From Metarhizium brunneum (taxonomy: Eukaryota; Ascomycota; Sordariomycetes; Hypocreales; Clavicipitaceae), in NCBI RefSeq assembly GCF_013426205.1, contig NC_089428.1:2480001-2544000 (forward strand): a stretch of DNA of 64,000 nt. The letters run 5' to 3'. The notes beneath the pieces are model-generated. The model was not told the origin of the DNA. It worked only from the letters and a program-made list of their open reading frames with translations, and did no database searches. Shown here one piece after another: positions 31,294 through 42,639 of the stretch (the first letter of the stretch is position 1; the number at the start of each line of letters is the position of its first letter). The translations under genes and the position numbers were made by a program.

Positions 31294-33654
31294 TCAATTA
31301 GTCCCCGATAGCAAAAGCTCAGCCTCCTGTTCTAGGTGAGGAGGAGAGAAGGCCTCATCGTAGTTAATTTCAGGAATTTGCGGGTTATTTTCGGGATGGA
31401 CATGCTGAGCAGGTTTCGAAAGTGGTTCGGGACCTCGCTGAACTACTGGTGTTGAATTCTGGGGATTCATAGAGGGCGGTAGCGCAGGCGTTGCAACGGG
31501 TGCTTCCAAGGGTCCCTTCATCTCCCAGCGCACATCCTGTGACGTGCTAGCTAGATCATGCACTACTGCTCGTCCTAGCTCCTCGGCCGGCTGTATTTGG
31601 GTGACCTGCTCTGCCCCAGCCTGCTCTCCCACGGCTTGAATCCCCCCGACCTGGTCCTTCTTCCTATTCCTCTTTTCTGGCACTTCTGCTGCTTCATATA
31701 CTTCATCATGCTTGCGTTTCTTTTCTTTGGCCCGATTTGGATTCTTAGTCGGGGGTGTCAAGTGCGCCAGCGCTTGAGTCGGGATACCCGCTGGATCTAC
31801 TGGTGGGCCAACGTAGAGATCAGACGCCCGAGTCGCTGGGATGTCTGGGACATTCTGCTGCCTGAATGTGAACTTGGGCCTTTTGCCCCGAACGCGCGGC
31901 TTGTCGCGACTTGTTGCAGACCGAGCAATACCTCGAGGCATTTTGTCCTTTCCTTTCTTTTTGGGGCGCGTTTCATTATTGCCCCTTGGCCATAACTTTA
32001 ATACTTCACCTAGCCTTGTGTCTTCGTTTATCTCTGCCTCACTCCTCCATGCCTCATTTGGCTCTGTTGTATCCACGTCCATTTCAGCACGGAGAGATGC
32101 AGCTGATGCCAGCGATGGAACCTTCGGTTTACCCCCAAAAAAAGCTTGCAAAATATCGCTTTGCACACGTAGCTCTGGTGGCACCTTGTCATCTAGGGGT
32201 TCCGCGAATAGTTGTGGGAAAAAAGACGATTGCAGTAGGATGTGGTACCCCGCGAGGCAAGGTTTTCCACTGCGCCAGTCCCTCCTCCTCTTCGGCTGGG
32301 TGTACGATATGTGCCGGTTCTCAATCGGGTGAAGACGCCCTTTCTCAATATTCGCGTTAGAGAAACCTAAATCTTTAAGAGTGACACAGAGACGGCTTAG
32401 AACGCTATTATCAAAATTGCCCGCCATCCACACTCTCTTGTCAAAGTCCCTTAGAGGCGCCTCGGGTGACAAGTAAGGGAAGTAGCGCAATGCGGCTAGA
32501 AATGCTTGAATGACTGCAGCGTCGGCAGTTGGCTCATTCACCTGGATCATGCGACCGTGGCCGACTTCCATCGAAGCCCCACGACTGTTCCAGTCCTTTT
32601 TTAAATTCTCAATAAGACTGGAACACATGGGCTCGATTGTATCAGCCCCGCTCTCTGACGGCCTGTTCTCAATGTGTTTCTCAAGGATTTTAGCTCCAAT
32701 CGTCAAATATCTCATGTTTTCATGAAAGGTCTGGATGCTAGGTATTGAATCCGGGAGCTCAAGAATGTTGTCTTTAATTCTGTCTCGAGCACTCTTTGAT
32801 AAAATGCCAGGAAACAGTGTTCCGTCCTCAAAAAGATCGCAGATCTGTGCTCGGTCTTGCGAATTCCACGACGGCGCCCGATATTGAAGAATTGCAACTG
32901 TATTTGCATCAAATAGATGCAGCTTGTCTTCATGTCCAGCCATTATTTTCAAAGCGACGTTCTTAATATGCACCCAATAGTTGATGATGAGCGGATTGAT
33001 GCGGGCGGCCAGATGTTTTGCCCAGTTACCAAGCTGAAGTCCATCCCAATAACCAGGAAAACAAAGCATGCTATCCATAGCTGCTATTATATGCGGATGT
33101 TTCAATAGACTACCCAGTATCTTCCTCTTGGACCCCGACAGCTTGTCCATCCAGGCTTGGGCAACAGACACACGATTCTTTTTCCAAGACCCGGCCATGT
33201 AATACCGCACGTTCTGGAAGACGGCACCATCGCAAATCTTGCGAGGTTGTACTAGCATATTGATAAGAACGTGACCAAACGCTTCGATGGTAATCTTCAA
33301 TTATGACATACCTGGAATGCAGTACAAGCGTACGTTGCAAATATGATCCCTTCCGAGGGCAGCCTTCGCTCTGTCCAGATCGAAGTCCTTGGCAGCGTAG
33401 AAAACTTGGTGATCATTGATCAAAGGACTAGATTCCAATTCAAGCGTCGCATACAATTGCTCGGGTGAGTAGCTCAAGTCCCGTAGAATGTCATCTCGGG
33501 ACCTTGGAGTAATCCGAACTGAGATGGCATGTCCTGGATCACGAAGATGCTCAATGATGTTGATCGGGAATGACGATGAATCAACATCCAAATCCTCGCT
33601 CTTCAGACTCGACAAAGGGACTCGAGCTTTTCCTTCTAGATACTTAGACTCCAT
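31294..33654 (-). CDS. DUF3723-family protein
   Basis: Exons 33654-33312 and 33251-31294 join in phase 1 (GTATGT donor, GCTAG acceptor) to 766 residues. The region around residues 115-260 (VRYYMAGSWKKNRVSVAQAW, PGYWDGLQLGNWAKHLAARI, ANTVAILQYRAPSW, then IPSIQTFHENMRYL) follows the DUF3723 pattern. The C-terminal third is Lys/Arg/Pro rich with several nuclear-type clusters (RPKKKGKDK, KEKKRKHDE, EKRNRKKD). DUF3723 proteins are of unknown function but are one of the recurrent accessory families of Starship elements. It is divergently paired with the next gene, 289 bases away. Confidence 0.7.
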
Positions 33655-33943
33655 CTTCTGTGGTTACTGGCAACTTCTTGGCGGCGTTGATGGTTCAGCC
33701 AAGCCAGAGTAATTATACAAATGGGTACTACTATTTGTCCTGCAGAGTTAAATCTAATACAGTCCAAGAAATATATAATACAAGGGTATTGTTTAAAGCC
33801 CACAACAACCGGTCTCCCGGTCCCCGGTGTCAGTGCCCCATCGGACAAGGCAAAATTAAAAATAATACCCAACGCCCAGGCTCCAGTGGACTCCGTCTCC
33901 CGCACACCGACACACACAATCTTGCCGTCGCAATCCCCTAAGC

Positions 33944-35879
33944 ATGCAGCCCAACGACCTCCTCCACATTCGGTCTAGTGCAGCTGGTCTTCCTGGGCCA
34001 TACCTGCAAGAAAACATGGCGCCGTACGAAATTCTCGACAAAATAGGCGAAGCAAAACCACGGACCATTCTTCTTATACAGGGGCATACTGAGCAAGGCG
34101 ATAGTCTCAAGGGCGCCATGAGATTCCCATATAGAAAATTCGCCATAGCCCTTCAGCGTCAAGGGTCTAACTTAGTGGTGATGTGCGACATGCACAAGCA
34201 ACCAGGCAACGCCATACCTCGCATCATAGCGGGGCCCGTTCCAGGCAACTACTGTTACCACCTGGTGCAACAGCCGCCCGCAACCATGACAGATTTGGCT
34301 TACAGAGTTTATTGCGATGTCTTTGCTTTGTTCAGCGACATAGTGTTAATCTCTGTAGCGGATTTCGGTGGACTTGAACGGGTCCTGTCGTTTGTATGCT
34401 CTTGGGTCCTGCGCCGACAGTTGCAAAAACCCAAGCTTCGGACTCACTTTGTTGTCGCAACTGACAAATACTGCTTAAAGGACATTCAATTTGAACTTCT
34501 AGCTACTATGATGGCAGACCAGTGGACACAATCAGTGGCGAGTGTAAAAAGAACAATAAGTGATTATACAGAGCTCAGCGTTATTAACGAGTCTTCTGCC
34601 AGCCCTGGCCTGGTAGTAAAGCTATTTGGTCTCAGGAACCATCGACAAGCTGAAGGGCTTCACTTCACTGGGTCCGATACTAGAATACTCCTTCGCGCCG
34701 CTATTGCACATTATACTGCCAAACCCATGGAGACATTCAATTTGGTCGCCGCATCCCGCCCGTCATGGCCAGTCCCTGAAGAACTGGGCCACCACATTGG
34801 AGAATTTTTGGCGGCTTGCCCTCCAGAGCCTGTGGACCATTACCCCATCATTGCGTCCGCACTTGTAATGAACGCATTTCACCCAGGATTACACTGTGAG
34901 TAATCTGCCACTACAACCGAATCTTTTCTAACGCAAATTAGCGTTTCCTCCGAACCTGACGTTTGAGTCTTTATATGTCAAGCACTTGGCCGCATTTGAA
35001 CAGCAGGCAGGCTGCAAGGGCTTAACGGACCGGGTCCGCAGCGCGTTTGTCGACATCGCCAAATACACGATCGGACCCGTGGTTGAACCTAGGGTACAAC
35101 ATCTCGCCAGACTGCAAGGCTGGAGACCCATTTCGAGCGTGAAACTCCGAGCGACTTGCTCAATCTGTCTCATCAGGGCCGGTGTTTTCATGATGGATTG
35201 CAGTCACTTACTATGCGACTATTGTGTTGCCACCTGTTGCTTGCCTGTACAACCTTGCCACTACCAGTCGTCACGGTGCTTTTTATGCCAGCAACCAAAT
35301 CGTACTACGTTTGTGCTGAACCCGCCTACGGCTGGACTCCGCAAATTGGAGCTGGGCTGCCCAGCACGACGGCTGTACAACACGGCGGAGAGGCTGTTCT
35401 GTTCCCTTTTTTACATCGAATTGAGCCACAAACCAAACTTCTACGCCTCTCCAGACAACTGCGTGGTCAAAATTCTTTGCCGTACACATCCAAGTCCGGC
35501 TCTCACGAGAACTCTAGCCTGGCTTCATGTAAACCGAATCCACATCAAGTACAGAGGCCATCAGTCTAGTACGTTAGAAGCAGTGCTTTGCACGGCCGAG
35601 GTCTTACAGAAATGCTGGGAAGGGCAGCCGTTTTGCAGAACGGTAGTTATTGCTGCACATTCTCTGGATACCATAATCCAAATGCAGTTAGGCCCCATTG
35701 AAGGAAGGTTTCATCATGTCAGTAACTCTCCGTATAAGCTGGGTCATCTTCTTCAGCATCAAGAACAAGGCTGGCTCTTCAATAGCCAAGGACATCCGCA
35801 GAATTGGGAGCGGAGCTGTAATAGTGCACTACAACTAGAACTAGACCGACTTATAGAGGTAATAAGATTGACATTGTAA
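33944..35879 (+). CDS. patatin-phospholipase-type protein lacking the patatin core
   Basis: Exons 33944-34895 and 34942-35879 join in phase 1 (GTGAGT donor, ATTAG acceptor) to 629 residues. The N-terminal 300 residues (RTILLIQGHTEQGDSLKGAM, CDVFALFSDIVLISVADFGG) and the zinc-finger-like CSICLIRAG...CSHLLCDYC match the front of large fungal patatin-like phospholipases, in which PPTAGVR is followed by the LSLDGGG catalytic site. Here PPTAGLR is followed directly by sequence like the post-catalytic tail of that family (LFYIELSHKPNF, VKILCRTHPSPAL, SNSPYKLGHLLQHQE). GxSxG and DGG are absent. So the lipase core seems deleted and the protein cannot be an active lipase. Confidence 0.65.
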
Positions 35880-35961
35880 ATAGCTTAATTGTACACAACT
35901 GAAAAAAGATGATTCTAATGATACAAGACAAAACATGCAAAGTGGCCAAAGGCTGTTGAGA

Positions 35962-36630
35962 TCATTCGAACTTCTTGATGAGTGCTAGGATTTCTCCTCT
36001 CTTGGTCCTAGACAAAGGAGTTGGTTGGCGAACGTCCTCCTTTGTCTTGTGACTAGACTGCTTGGCCGGTTTTGTGATGCGAATGGGACAAATGGTTTCT
36101 GGGGAGGCACAGCGCTGGGCATTTGGGATGGTGTGAACCTCAGCCCATGGATGCAAGGGCTCTTCCATGAACCCCTCCCCCTCCTCACAGTGAGGAGTAC
36201 GTACAATATTCAGAAGCGCGACACCAGGCTCTGCTTCCTCCATGATGCCGGGTGATGTTTCGGTTCCTATCGAGTCGACACATGATGACGACGCTCTCGA
36301 CGAGCGATTTTCTGTCGAGTCGAGACATGACGAGGATCTCGACGAGCTCATAGCTCTTAGTACCGCGACCCCTTTGCTTGGTTTGGACATATAGGGATCC
36401 ACCTCATGAGGCCCAAGCAGATCTTGCTCGTTGATCTGCAGGAAGTCCCGAGCTAGACCAGGACGCGATTGATAGCCTCCTATACCACCATCGGGTCTCC
36501 TTGCAATGACCACTACATCGACATCGTACTGTCGGAATAAGGCGTTGGCTTTGGAAAACATTCCCCAGCTGCAGTTTAAAGTGCCGATTTCTGGTCTCTT
36601 GTTGACCTTTGAGCGCTGTCTCCGGGGCAT
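35962..36630 (-). CDS. MADS-like protein with Ser-rich tail
   Basis: A 222-residue single-exon protein starts MPRRQRSKVNKRPEIG. Residues 5-55 (SKVNKRPEIG..., MFSKANALFRQYDVDVVVIA, IGGYQSRPGLARDFL) match the gene at 41,806-42,495 and weakly follow the MADS pattern K..G.F.KA..L...DV.V......Y.S. The remainder is acidic, Ser-rich and disordered, with a basic end. A nuclear regulator is plausible; the MADS relation is weaker than for the cassette proteins. Confidence 0.45.
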   Translation of the reverse strand: MPRRQRSKVNKRPEIGTLNCSWGMFSKANALFRQYDVDVVVIARRPDGGIGGYQSRPGLARDFLQINEQDLLGPHEVDPYMSKPSKGVAVLRAMSSSRSSSCLDSTENRSSRASSSCVDSIGTETSPGIMEEAEPGVALLNIVRTPHCEEGEGFMEEPLHPWAEVHTIPNAQRCASPETICPIRITKPAKQSSHKTKEDVRQPTPLSRTKRGEILALIKKFE

Positions 36631-36654
36631 TTTGGACGCTGTGTTGAGATGCAC

Positions 36655-37107
36655 AATAAGACTCGTTATGTATTAAGTGAGCGTGGTGAAATCTAAGGTT
36701 GTACTTTGGGTGGGCATGCGTCTTCCTTTATCAAGACTTCTGTCCATCTCCTATCTCTCGATTGAATCCGGACGGCTCAGCATCCGGCGGCAAAGCACCC
36801 TTCAATGATTGATGGCTCCGAGTCCGAAGCGCCGTGCCGGAGATGGTGGGCCAGGCCGGCAGTCAGGACCCCGGTGTTTAAGTGGTCATGAGAACCGCCT
36901 CCTAGACGGGGACGCGCCTATTAAATATAGCCATTCTATTATTAGTATGGCAACTTGCAGGCATCAATCTCTATCGGCGTTTGTAGCAGTTCCTCTGCAC
37001 TACACTCGGCCCGTTCTATCCTTAACCACGCCTTGATCTTCTTCTCCCATCAACAATCCAACATTGTGCGGTAACACTTCATTTCCCTTGCAATCATAAC
37101 AGAAACC
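36655..37107. other. intergenic region
   Basis: Divergent region between the MADS-like gene and the reductase gene. No element beyond general AT-rich stretches is seen. Confidence 0.35.
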
Positions 37108-39032
37108 ATGGACGACTGGAATATATGGTACATGGTAGCACTCTTCAGTTTCATTTGCTTAGCTGTAGTCGTATGGACTTTCAAGAAAACCGTCACAAAC
37201 CCGAAACTCTTCCTCATTCGCCATTTCCGATATCCACTGGTATTTCCCAAAGGCTGGTTCAGCATCACGCGGGTACAAGCATTGACTGTGGTTCTCTTTA
37301 TGCTATCAAATTGCGCGATAGTCTTGGCTCCTTCTTTCTTCGCAGATTGGAGAAAGCTTCAACAGCGTGCCGCTCTAGCCGCAGCAGTGAATTTGGCACC
37401 ACTTTGTGTAGGAGGACGAGCACCTGTTATTGACGCTCTTAATGTCCCTCGCCGTTGGTATACCCTCATTCACTTCACTTTGGGCGTCATTGCGACATTC
37501 CAGGGAATATGCCATGCAGCCATAGCCTTGGCACATCATCCAAAGCCGGGGCAGATGACGAATTTTGGATGGGCTGTAGGTGTTCGCAAAATGAGAGCGA
37601 AGTGGCATACTGACAACAGCAGGTGTTTGGTTTGATCATCGGATCCTCTTGTATGGCGATACCAATTATAAAGCGATCCTTGGGGAAATGGTTTCAATGG
37701 TCCCATAGGGCAACGTCAGTCGGAGCCATGGTTGCCCTGCTCTGGCATATCTTACAGACATCGTCCAATCGTGCTCGGATTCTAGTCTGTTCCTCTTTTG
37801 GACTATGGCTCCTTACAACCGCGGTACGAGTTCTGAAGATGCTATACTATAAACATACGGCCGAAGTTACATACGTTTCCAACACTGCGGGCGCTGTCTT
37901 CGTCAACGTTAGACTGGACCATCCGATCTTATTAAAACCCGGTTGTTATTTCTACATTTTCTTCCCCATGACTTGGCCACCATTGGTGTGGATAAGATAC
38001 AATTTTCTTCATAGCTTTACGGCCATTGCACAGTACAATTCACCGGCCGACAAAAGCGGACAAGTGTCTACTGTGAGCTTCCTCCTCTCCCGTCATGGAA
38101 ATCACGGGACGGCCGTCTCAATGCTCCATGAAGGAAGTCTTCTATTTCTAGATGGACCTTACGGCCAAGAGGTAGACTTGGCAACGGATGATATATTAAT
38201 TTTGGCTGCGAAGGGTATGGGTATTGCAGGTGTACTTCCGATGGTTACAGACCTCGCGCTACGCCGAGACCATGACAACCGCATCAGAGAAAGAATCCAA
38301 GGTTTAACAGAAAGACTCGGAAATGAAGGTAATAATGAAGCGCTTTTAAAAGAAATTGCGTACGTAAAGGCAATGCGTCTGTTTCGTGACGCAACCAAAA
38401 AAGTCATCTTATTCTGGTCTCTAGAATGCAATTCTCAGATGGAATGGGTTGAGAAACAGCTCAAGTGGCTTCAAGAGATGGACCCCCATAATGTAAGTTT
38501 TCATTCCTCAAAATAACATCTTATTGACTGGCATAGAAACTACTCGTGGTTTGGTGTCGTTATCCTGATTTGCGGACTGGTCATGATCCCTTTGACCTCG
38601 GATCTCGCTTCTGGATGTGCTTAGACTCAAGTGCAACACCCTCATTTGAGAAACTCATCCCAATCAAAATAAAGGAAGAAAGATTGCGCATGGCCGGAAG
38701 AATGACTGTTTTTGGTATGCAGGTCACTGAGTCGCGTTTTCTTCATAAGGCTTACATGTACAGCTTGCGGCGATGCGTATTTTACGGCCTTGATGCGAGA
38801 CGGGACTATCAAGATCCTCAAGGACAAGCCCGTCAAGTTTCTTGAATCCGAGTATCAAAGTCGTTCTTTGGTACGAGTGAGCTCAGTGGAAGGACCCCGC
38901 CGTGGGAACCCACGGAAAAGGAAGAAGCTGCGAGGGCATACCGAGCGTTTAGAGCTTCAGAATATGGCCAATAATAGACAAACAACGTATTCGCCAGTAT
39001 CCGAGGGGAGTTTTTACTCTGTAAAGTTGTAA
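37108..39032 (+). CDS. ferric-reductase-like transmembrane protein
   Basis: Four exons (37108-37575, 37623-38492, 38537-38714, 38764-39032) join in phase to 594 residues. The N-terminal half is a multi-span membrane domain with His-bearing helices (WYTLIHFTLGVIATFQGICH, WFQWSHRATSVGAMVALLWHI). The C-terminal half has the FAD/NAD(P) reductase layout: a weak FAD site (FLHSFTA in place of HPFT), LLFLDGPYGQ and GMGIAGVLPM nucleotide loop, and an end TACGDAYFTALMRDG-like stretch preserved only if the last intron is removed. The family reduces extracellular ferric or cupric ions with cytosolic NAD(P)H. Ferric reductases are a recurrent Starship cargo. Several heme and flavin positions look divergent. 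Confidence 0.8.
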
Positions 39033-39386
39033 TTCATTTTTTAGGTCATCTTAGCTATTCTACGGTTCTTGGGCTAGTTTGATAAATGTACGCTGTCTTT
39101 AGTTACTCTTAAATTGTCCCGTTTTACAGTGAATGCTTGGTTTGCCGTCAGCCCAAATGGAGCAGGGAAAACAGCCTCTAGGAAGCTCTGCTGGACGAAC
39201 CCCCCACGTTAAAGTTAGTGCACGAAAGTACAACCCAGAAACCCCGTAACTACAAGGCGATTAATCTTAATCCGGCGGCAACTCAAAATGGAATGTGTCG
39301 CGGCTATGCTGATGTATATATTCGTCGACACTTCCGCCTGTCCACCACATCTGGATCCGTAGCATTATACTTCAACCATAACAATC

Positions 39387-40627
39387 ATGTCTCCTCTCAA
39401 CTCCCCAGAAGGCCAATATTTGTCTCTTGCTGGTTCGTTCCAAAAAAGTCAAAAAACTTTAGCAAATAATTTTAAAACATGGGGTCTAAAGCCCTCCTCC
39501 AAAAACCAGGCACCCACAATCCTTGCTGCGACAGAAGCAGCCTATACCAACTCGGTAAAGCAAGTTGAAGACGCTCGCAACAGACAAATACTCATCCTTA
39601 ATGAGGACTGGGTTGATGAGTGTTGTGAACAAAAGTCCTGGATAGCACCGGAGGACAAACATATTTGGGAGAAGGGCGGGACAAAAGAAAGTCTCGCGGA
39701 GACAGGTTCCACGGCCAGCGGTGAACCCGCTGGCAAGCCAACGGAGGACGACTCAGCGAAGGCCCCTAATCCTCCTCCCAACCCACCTGAGAATCCGCCA
39801 CCACAGCCGCCTAATCCACCTGAGAATCCTCAACCACAGCCGCCTATTCCACTTGAGAATTCTCCACCGCAGTCGCCTAATCCACTGAGATTCCTCAACC
39901 ACAGCCGCCTATTCCACCTGAGAACCCTCCGAAACATGAATCTGATAATGAGAGCATGGAGGTTGCTCGTTTAAAAAAACAAATTGAAGATTTAAAGAAC
40001 AGCAAGACAAATGGTAAATATGGTCCTTCAGATCGATATGATCAATCTGAAGACCAGAAGGAGTGCTTTGACATATTTTACGAATGGTCCAGGCGCTTTG
40101 ATAACACAGATGATCCCAACACGAACAGAGTTGAGGTGGATTGTCACCCAGCCGACATCAACAAACCGCTCAGCGATCGACGTAAAGAATATGAGATGGA
40201 GATTATGCTAATAACTCAATTTCGATCTTACGTATTTGTGATTGACCCGGAGGGGAAAATTGAAGGTTACGACTGTTTGAGGCCTGGGTACCTGATTCCA
40301 AGATCAGATTGCCCAGCAGCGGCACGGAAATATGAAGACAACGGTGGGGAGATAGTGAGAGCAAAACAAAGAGAAAATCTCCAGGGCAAGCAAATGACCG
40401 ACTTCATCTGGTGGAGTGTAGCTACGGATCCGGAGGGCCGTTTTTGCTACTGCTTGGGAGCTTTCAAGGGGGACAAACGGCCCTCGCTCTATTCCCAGTC
40501 AACCTTTAAGGCCAAATGGGGCAAGCTTGCTGATGATCAAATCAATGAAATACGGCGGAAGTTCAGTCAGGCGGAGCTGAACAAGCAGGCAAAGGCACGG
40601 TCGCAAAAATTGCTGAAGTTGAACTAA
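39387..40627 (+). pseudogene. BRCT-domain protein interrupted by a -1 frameshift
   Basis: From ATG 39387 a BRCT-like domain covers residues 8-90 (YLSLAGSFQKSQKTLANNF, ILILNEDWVDECCEQKSW). A Pro-rich repeat follows (units like PPNPPENPQPQ). In the fourth repeat unit, near 39,886, one base is missing relative to the other units; the frame then runs into an unrelated end while the conserved repeat and a 223-codon downstream part (ARLKKQIEDLKN coiled coil, then an unrecognised domain DFIWWSVATDPEGRFCYCLG) continue in the next frame to 40627. Restoring the frame would give about 413 residues. BRCT domains bind phosphoproteins in DNA repair. Confidence 0.6.
39779..39925 (+). repeat. Pro-rich coding minisatellite, 33-base unit
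   Basis: About four to five imperfect units of roughly 33 bases encode PPNPPENPQPQ-like peptides. The unit near 39,886 is one base short, which causes the frameshift in the BRCT gene. Confidence 0.75.
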
Positions 40628-40817
40628 GCTGGTAATATATGTCGCTCACTTAGGAAAGTTGCAATTATTTTTCTGGAGGTAAAATGCGTTCATAGCAGAC
40701 AGACTGATGTTTAATTAGTTACTTGACCTTCTGTTTTCGCATTCCTGCTTCCAGTGTAACTGTCGGTTTCCTAGAGCCCGCAACATAGCGTCCCATTGAA
40801 TACCTGTTCTAGCCTAA

Positions 40818-41167
40818 TCACCAACCCTTGGCCGTCCCACCATTAGCACGCCATGGCGCAACAGGAGCGGTCGGAGTAGTAGGAGTTTCTGGTGGCAGCT
40901 TTTGAACGGTCAGCCACGTATCGATTGAACGTTTATCGCACGTACCTCTTTTTTAAGTGATATAATGTTAAGTCTCAAGTGAGTGATTAGTCTTGATGTT
41001 TTGACCTCAATATCGGACAGTTCGCTCATAAGGAAGTTGATGTCCTCCCGTTTTGCTTGGAGCGCTTTCTCTGTGTCTTCAAGCAGCATTATGCAGCTTT
41101 CGACAACCGATACTTTGTCATGAAGAGGGACAAGGCAGAAGGCGTCAGATTTAACATGAGAAGACAT
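40818..41167 (-). CDS. small coiled-coil protein (100 residues)
   Basis: Exons 41167-40946 and 40898-40818 join in phase 0 (GTACGT donor, AAAAG acceptor, CTGAC branch). The first exon is helical and coiled (EDTEKALQAKREDINFLMSE, HLRLNIISLKKE); the second is Pro/Thr rich (LPPETPTTPTAPVAPW). An in-frame ATG lies 33 bases upstream. It resembles the cassette coiled-coil proteins in size and layout and lies next to a MADS-like gene, as they do. Confidence 0.5.
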
Positions 41168-41805
41168 CGTAAACTTATAGACTGATAAATCCTTGTACAT
41201 TGATCTATGTTTTGTAATGTGGAATTGCGTGAATTTATACTCTTTTGCGATCTATTAATAGCCGGAGAGGAAGCACCGCAGATTACGCCCCCGGCCGAGA
41301 CCGTCAAGCGGGGTGGCTGCCGGGAGGGAACATAGAATGGGCGTACGGTGCTCGGCGTCGTAACGGGCGGGACCTACCATACAGGCCGAGTCACCAAGCA
41401 AGGCGCATTTCCGCATCACATCAGCTATTTTTAAAGCCTGGTTGTTTTTAGTGGGTGAAACAACTTAACAGGCAATCGTGGTCCAGGATCCATACCACAG
41501 TGCATACAAGGCCCAGCACGAGCTTCAGATACTATGTTCTGTTGGCTCAGTCGCCCCAAAAGCAGCCACAGTATGTGCGAATGTGATAATATACGAAGTG
41601 GCCCTTATTTTTGAGAAGGAAACAATCCCAAATTAAAGTAATATGGATATCAATTTGTGCCGGGTGCCGGAAAAGAATAAAAGCAGACTAATGATGAATA
41701 TCTCTTCTGAGTCCGCATCACATAGGTAGTAGCTTCTATTACGGCAGGTTATTCACGCAAATGTAGTAGTTATTCAGAAACTAAACAAGATTTGTGTTTC
41801 TCGCA

Positions 41806-42495
41806 CTATCGACTAAACTTTCCAAGCCAAGACCATATGAAGCTGCTCTTCCCAGCAGGAGCCGACGTCGGCTGGCAGACTTCATCTGACGCCGGGGAGA
41901 GTGGCCCGAGACTATTGTCATTAGAATCGCCATTGGTGCTACCAAGTAGATGAGCTGCCACATCTAGGTCTGTGTCCCCTTTGAGTACCAAATTTCGTTG
42001 TTCCCGCGCAGAAACAGCATGCGATGACGCGAGGAGTGCAGCTTCTGCCAAGCAATCCAGGGGCGTGTTCTTGTCACATTGGCTGCCATGGCATGTATTG
42101 CCTTGACGACTGTCTGCGCTATCAGATGCAGCGACTGAGCTTGTTGGAGGGTGTGGCGAGAACGTTTGGTGGCTTTCTGCAACAGAAGATGATGGCGACA
42201 CGGATGGTTGACTATGTGTGGGCATGCGTAGCCGTCGCTTTTGGTAATTGCATTCTTCAATAATGTGCGGTAGGAGTAAGGGAACCTCCTCATTCCGAAG
42301 AAGCTCTTGAGCCAGCCCAGGTTTTGACTCATACCCTCCAATGTAACCGTCTGATGTCTTCATGACAAGCGCTATGTCAACATTATAGCGCCGGAAAAGG
42401 GTATTGGCCTTGACGCATAACCCATTTTGACGATTTTTTTTGCCCACCTGAAAATTTTTGTTCACCTTTGATCGAGTGCGCCGTTTGGGGTCCAT
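41806..42495 (-). CDS. MADS-like protein, paralogue of 35,962-36,630
   Basis: From ATG 42495 (MDPKRRTRSKVNKNFQVG) the protein has 229 residues; the frame is open to further ATGs at 42561 and 42639. Shared with the paralogue: RSKVNK, KANTLFRRYNVDIALVM, IGGYESKPGLAQELL. The middle is Ser/His/Pro rich and the end is acidic. The first 60 residues keep the spacing of a MADS helix and strand but the DNA-contacting motif is degenerate. Confidence 0.45.
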   Translation of the reverse strand: MDPKRRTRSKVNKNFQVGKKNRQNGLCVKANTLFRRYNVDIALVMKTSDGYIGGYESKPGLAQELLRNEEVPLLLPHIIEECNYQKRRLRMPTHSQPSVSPSSSVAESHQTFSPHPPTSSVAASDSADSRQGNTCHGSQCDKNTPLDCLAEAALLASSHAVSAREQRNLVLKGDTDLDVAAHLLGSTNGDSNDNSLGPLSPASDEVCQPTSAPAGKSSFIWSWLGKFSR

Positions 42496-42639
42496 CTGTG
42501 CCCCAGCGTCCCAAACATGATTAATACCTGAGACATCGCGAGAGCGAAGGTTAGTAGCCATGTTATGCCGGAGGAATAGGTCGGATGGTATGGGCTTAGT
42601 TAAATGAGAATGGTGATATTGCTCCTGAAGTTTGTACAT

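Noticed and set aside
39875..39910. A 33-base GT...AG intron explaining the BRCT frame break
   Set aside because: Its length is a multiple of three, so removal would not restore the frame, and it is shorter than any intron in the window.
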